The notes under the pieces were generated by a model. That model had not been told where the DNA came from and ran no database searches. It saw only the letters and a program-made list of their open reading frames with translations. Below are positions 6,667 through 8,710 of a DNA stretch of 8,710 nucleotides, in pieces (position 1 is the stretch's first letter; the number at the start of each line of letters is the position of its first letter). The position numbers were made by a program, and so were the translations under genes. The DNA comes from an uncultured Polyangiaceae bacterium (lineage in GTDB: Bacteria > Myxococcota_A > Polyangia > Polyangiales > Houyiibacteriaceae). The stretch is from contig CAMYJN010000067.1 of NCBI GenBank assembly GCA_947258625.1, positions 1-8,710 on the forward strand. The letters run 5' to 3'.

Positions 6667-7425
6667 TCACAATCGCCGACAGATGAGCTCGGCGGTTTCG
6701 TTGGCGCGCTCCATGACGAGCATATGGCCCGCGCCCTCTAGAATGTGGAGCTCGTTGTCGGGGATTTGATCGGCGAGGTATTGGGCGTACTTCACGGGCG
6801 TCAGGGCGTCCTGACTTCCTGCGATGATGAGGGCGGGGACTTGGATGTCTTTCACGTCATCCATTCGGTTGAAGCTGTCGCAGGCGCGCCAATCCAGGCC
6901 ACCGGTTTCGATCGGCGTGAGCTCGCGGTGCTTCGATGCTTCGGCGACGAGAGCCGGACCGGACCCCCGCTCGTAGAGGCCGGGAGGGAGCGGCGGGATG
7001 CTTGCGCCCGATTTCACAACCTGCTCGAAGAGTTGGAGGATCGTCGGGTGGACCCGAAGGCGCGCACCCGTGGAGAGCAGAACGATGCCCGTGAGACGCG
7101 CGGACGCAGACGAGAGCGCATGCTCCAACGCCACGCCGCCGCCGAGCGAGTGGCCGATGATCAAGTAGTCGCCCTGCACTTCCGATTCGAGAAATCGCGA
7201 TAGAAAAACTTCCATCTGCGCCACGGAGTCAAGCGCCGGCCCGTCGGTTCCGGCTCGTCCCGGAAGGTTGATCGCATAGCGCTCACGACCGGGCATCGCG
7301 TCGAGGAGCCGGTCGTACACATGATGATTCCCCGCCGAACCGTGCACGCAGACCAGAGCCGGCCCGGCCCCCGGCTCGTGTCGAAACGTCACAGTGCGTC
7401 CGTCGATTTGCCGAGCCTCTACCAA
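6667..7425 (-). CDS. Alpha/beta hydrolase
   Basis: The 252-residue protein carries the alpha/beta hydrolase fold throughout. The oxyanion-hole motif H-G-S-A-G is at 28-32, the nucleophile elbow G-H-S-L-G-G has Ser93, the acid is Asp206 in G-S-Q-D-A-L-T-P, and the catalytic His234 is in G-A-G-H. A complete Ser-Asp-His triad is therefore visible, and no signal peptide is seen, so it is likely a cytoplasmic esterase, lipase-like or C-C hydrolase; the substrate cannot be read from the sequence. The frame is open upstream to 7557, but that part overlaps the methyltransferase gene and does not look like the family. I chose the TTG at 7425, which has AGGA nine bases upstream and gives a normal N-terminus; the next GTG at 7392 is the alternative. 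The start overlaps the methyltransferase stop by 7 bp, so coupled translation is likely. Confidence 0.9.
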   Translation of the reverse strand: MVEARQIDGRTVTFRHEPGAGPALVCVHGSAGNHHVYDRLLDAMPGRERYAINLPGRAGTDGPALDSVAQMEVFLSRFLESEVQGDYLIIGHSLGGGVALEHALSSASARLTGIVLLSTGARLRVHPTILQLFEQVVKSGASIPPLPPGLYERGSGPALVAEASKHRELTPIETGGLDWRACDSFNRMDDVKDIQVPALIIAGSQDALTPVKYAQYLADQIPDNELHILEGAGHMLVMERANETAELICRRL

Positions 7426-8231
7426 AGGGAGATATCCTCGCCTGCGCTTGCCAATCCCACGGCTTGGAAGCGAAAGAAACGCTCGCGCGCATAGGTGCCG
7501 GTGTACTCCAGCGCCAGCTCGTCGAAGCTCACGGTCCGCAGAAAACGATAGCCGCACTCGGCCATCAAGGGGGTCGGGTCATCGATGCCAAATTGCATGG
7601 GCTCGCCGAGCTCTTCGATGATCCCCTGCATCGCACGGTCTTCTTCGCGGAGGCGTGGGCTCGATGTCGCCATCTTGCTGTTGAGGTAGTCGAAGACCAG
7701 GAGCGAGCGGGGATCGAACTCCGATACCAGGCGCTCGAGCGTCGAGCGGGCCGCCGCCTCCGGCAGGTAGTAGATCACGCCCTCCCAGACGAAGCAGGCG
7801 GGCGACCCTCGATCGAGCCCTGCGGTCTCGAGGAGCGCTACAAAGTCGTCTCGTTCGAAGTCACATGGGACAAACGTCGCGGATTCGATCGGATAGGCTT
7901 CAAAGCTCGAAAGTCGTTCACGTTTGTCCGCTTGGCTGGCAGGCTGGTCGACCTCGAAGAAACGAACACCGTGGCGTCCCAAGCGCGCCGCGCGAGTGTC
8001 CAGGCCGGCACCGAGAATCACGACTTGGCGGACGCCGCGTTCGAGGGCTCGCGTGACGCAGTCATCGAGATAGCGCGTGCGAAGCGCCATCCAAAGCTCC
8101 ATGGAGGGCGAGTGCCGGTCCCAGCGTCGTGAAAGCGCTTCGCCCTCGGGGCCCGCTAGGCGCAGCGCCCAGGGGTCGTCGCAGATCGCATCGGGCGCGG
8201 CGGAGGCCCGGCCTCGGTAGGCGGCGATCAT
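7419..8231 (-). CDS. SAM-dependent methyltransferase, leucine carboxyl methyltransferase-like
   Basis: From the ATG at 8231 the protein has 270 residues. The family markers of LCM/Ppm1-like methyltransferases (TIGR00027 type) are present: D-D-P-W-A-L-R-L-A-G (18-27), SAM motif I V-I-L-G-A-G-L-D-T-R (71-80), E-V-D-Q-P (93-97) with the ribose-binding acid, V-P-C-D-F (121-125) and W-E-G-V-I-Y-Y-L-P (149-157). It should transfer a methyl group to an O or carboxyl acceptor, identity unknown. The relatives' conserved S-R-T-A motif is encoded in frame just upstream of this ATG, at about 8234-8245, in a reading frame open back to 8309 that contains no ATG, GTG or TTG. A CTG at 8273 overlapping the nuoI stop could be the true start and would add 14 residues. 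No SD precedes 8231. It lies between nuoI and the hydrolase, closely spaced on both sides. Confidence 0.88.
   Translation of the reverse strand: MIAAYRGRASAAPDAICDDPWALRLAGPEGEALSRRWDRHSPSMELWMALRTRYLDDCVTRALERGVRQVVILGAGLDTRAARLGRHGVRFFEVDQPASQADKRERLSSFEAYPIESATFVPCDFERDDFVALLETAGLDRGSPACFVWEGVIYYLPEAAARSTLERLVSEFDPRSLLVFDYLNSKMATSSPRLREEDRAMQGIIEELGEPMQFGIDDPTPLMAECGYRFLRTVSFDELALEYTGTYARERFFRFQAVGLASAGEDISLW
7435..7438 (-). promoter_or_regulatory. SD-like AGGA supporting the TTG start of the hydrolase
   Basis: AGGA on the minus strand, inside the last codons of the methyltransferase gene, lies 9 nt before TTG 7425. It decides for this start over the long open extension to 7557. Confidence 0.4.
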
Positions 8232-8269
8232 GACCGCTGTTCGGCTCGCAGCCCGAGATTCGATGACGC

Positions 8270-8710
8270 TCAGTGTCCGCGCTCGCGATCGATGCCCGGA
8301 TAATCCGGGTCACCCGGCTCGTGGCGGTGGTTTGCGGTCAGGTAGGAGCCGTCGCGCCCAGGGATGGAAAGCATGGTGTCTTTATCAAAGATGAAGTGCT
8401 CCCGACGCGTCGACGGCGGCATGTGCATACCCGTGTCCATTCGAATGGCATCGCAGGGGCAGGCCTCGACGCAGTAGCCGCAGAAGATGCAGCGGAGCTC
8501 GTCGATCGTGAACACCGCGGGGAAGCGCTCGTAGCCGTAGCGCGGGTCATCAGGCTCGTACTCGGCCGGCTCGATGTGAATGCACTGGGCCGGGCATGCG
8601 GTGCTACAGCAAAGGCACGCCACACAGCGTGGTGACCCGTCGGTTCGCTGGGTGAGCCGGTGAATCCCGCGGAAGCGCTCCGGGTACTCGACCGTCTCTT
8701 CCGGGTATTT
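8270..8710 (-). CDS. nuoI: NADH-quinone oxidoreductase subunit I (partial, N-terminus beyond right edge)
   Basis: The frame is open from the right edge to a TGA at 8270 (146 residues visible). It starts in K-Y-P-E-E...R-F-R-G-I-H-R-L, typical of NuoI, and contains two 4Fe-4S ferredoxin motifs: C-V-A-C-L-C-C-S-T-A-C-P and C-I-F-C-G-Y-C-V-E-A-C-P. These bind clusters N6a and N6b, which pass electrons towards quinone in the peripheral arm of complex I. The segment A-I-R-M-D-T-G-M-H is also NuoI-like. A tail rich in Gly, Asp and Arg follows the last conserved segment. A GTG at 8623 inside the first iron-sulfur motif is not the start, because the family sequence continues upstream of it. About 20-40 residues should be missing. 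No nuoJ follows; the next gene is a methyltransferase, so it is either the last gene of a nuo cluster or a separate copy. Confidence 0.93.
   Translation of the reverse strand, partial: KYPEETVEYPERFRGIHRLTQRTDGSPRCVACLCCSTACPAQCIHIEPAEYEPDDPRYGYERFPAVFTIDELRCIFCGYCVEACPCDAIRMDTGMHMPPSTRREHFIFDKDTMLSIPGRDGSYLTANHRHEPGDPDYPGIDRERGH

Noticed and set aside
7464..8132. Plus-strand frame of about 220 codons
   Set aside because: It is antisense to the methyltransferase, which has clear SAM-binding motifs in the right order.

Overview
The window is GC-rich bacterial chromosome, tightly packed, with coding-like G/C-biased third codon positions. The gene families point to a Gram-negative proteobacterium-like organism, and I would guess Myxococcota or a former 'Deltaproteobacteria' lineage. 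The supporting hints are a Cys-anchored Ig-repeat lipoprotein, a NuoI with a Gly/Asp-rich tail, and a leucine-carboxylmethyltransferase-like enzyme. The lineage is an inference; no rRNA or tRNA gene is present to fix it. I see no CRISPR array, insertion sequence, attachment site or phage gene.

Left part (1-1816): a long minus-strand gene, cut by the left edge, encodes a secreted lipoprotein with about five bacterial Ig-like domains and the beginning of an IPT/TIG domain. Upstream on the same strand lies a 28-codon ORF with a near-ideal Shine-Dalgarno sequence, and a candidate sigma-70 promoter overlaps its end. A LysR-type regulator (1817-2716, plus strand) is divergent from this unit and may control it.

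Middle part (2717-4734): two components of the AmmeMemoRadiSam system stand back to back, a radical SAM enzyme (minus) and a MEMO1-like protein (plus), separated by a short divergent spacer. The third usual partner, AMMECR1/protein A, is not in the window. The MEMO1-like gene runs into recQ tail to tail with a 46-bp overlap of coding sequence. LysR and the radical SAM gene also converge, with 12 bp between their stops.

Right part (4689-8710): a minus-strand series reads, in transcription order, nuoI (cut by the right edge), a SAM-dependent methyltransferase, an alpha/beta hydrolase and recQ. The first three are closely packed. The hydrolase start overlaps the methyltransferase stop by 7 bp, and family-typical methyltransferase residues are encoded upstream of its only canonical start, reaching back to the nuoI stop. 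This suggests translational coupling and possibly a CTG start. recQ follows after 73 bp.

I did not find a clear-cut new defence or mobile system. The most interesting points are the small SD-equipped ORF upstream of the lipoprotein, the possible CTG start of the methyltransferase, and the divergent AmmeMemoRadiSam pair without protein A.
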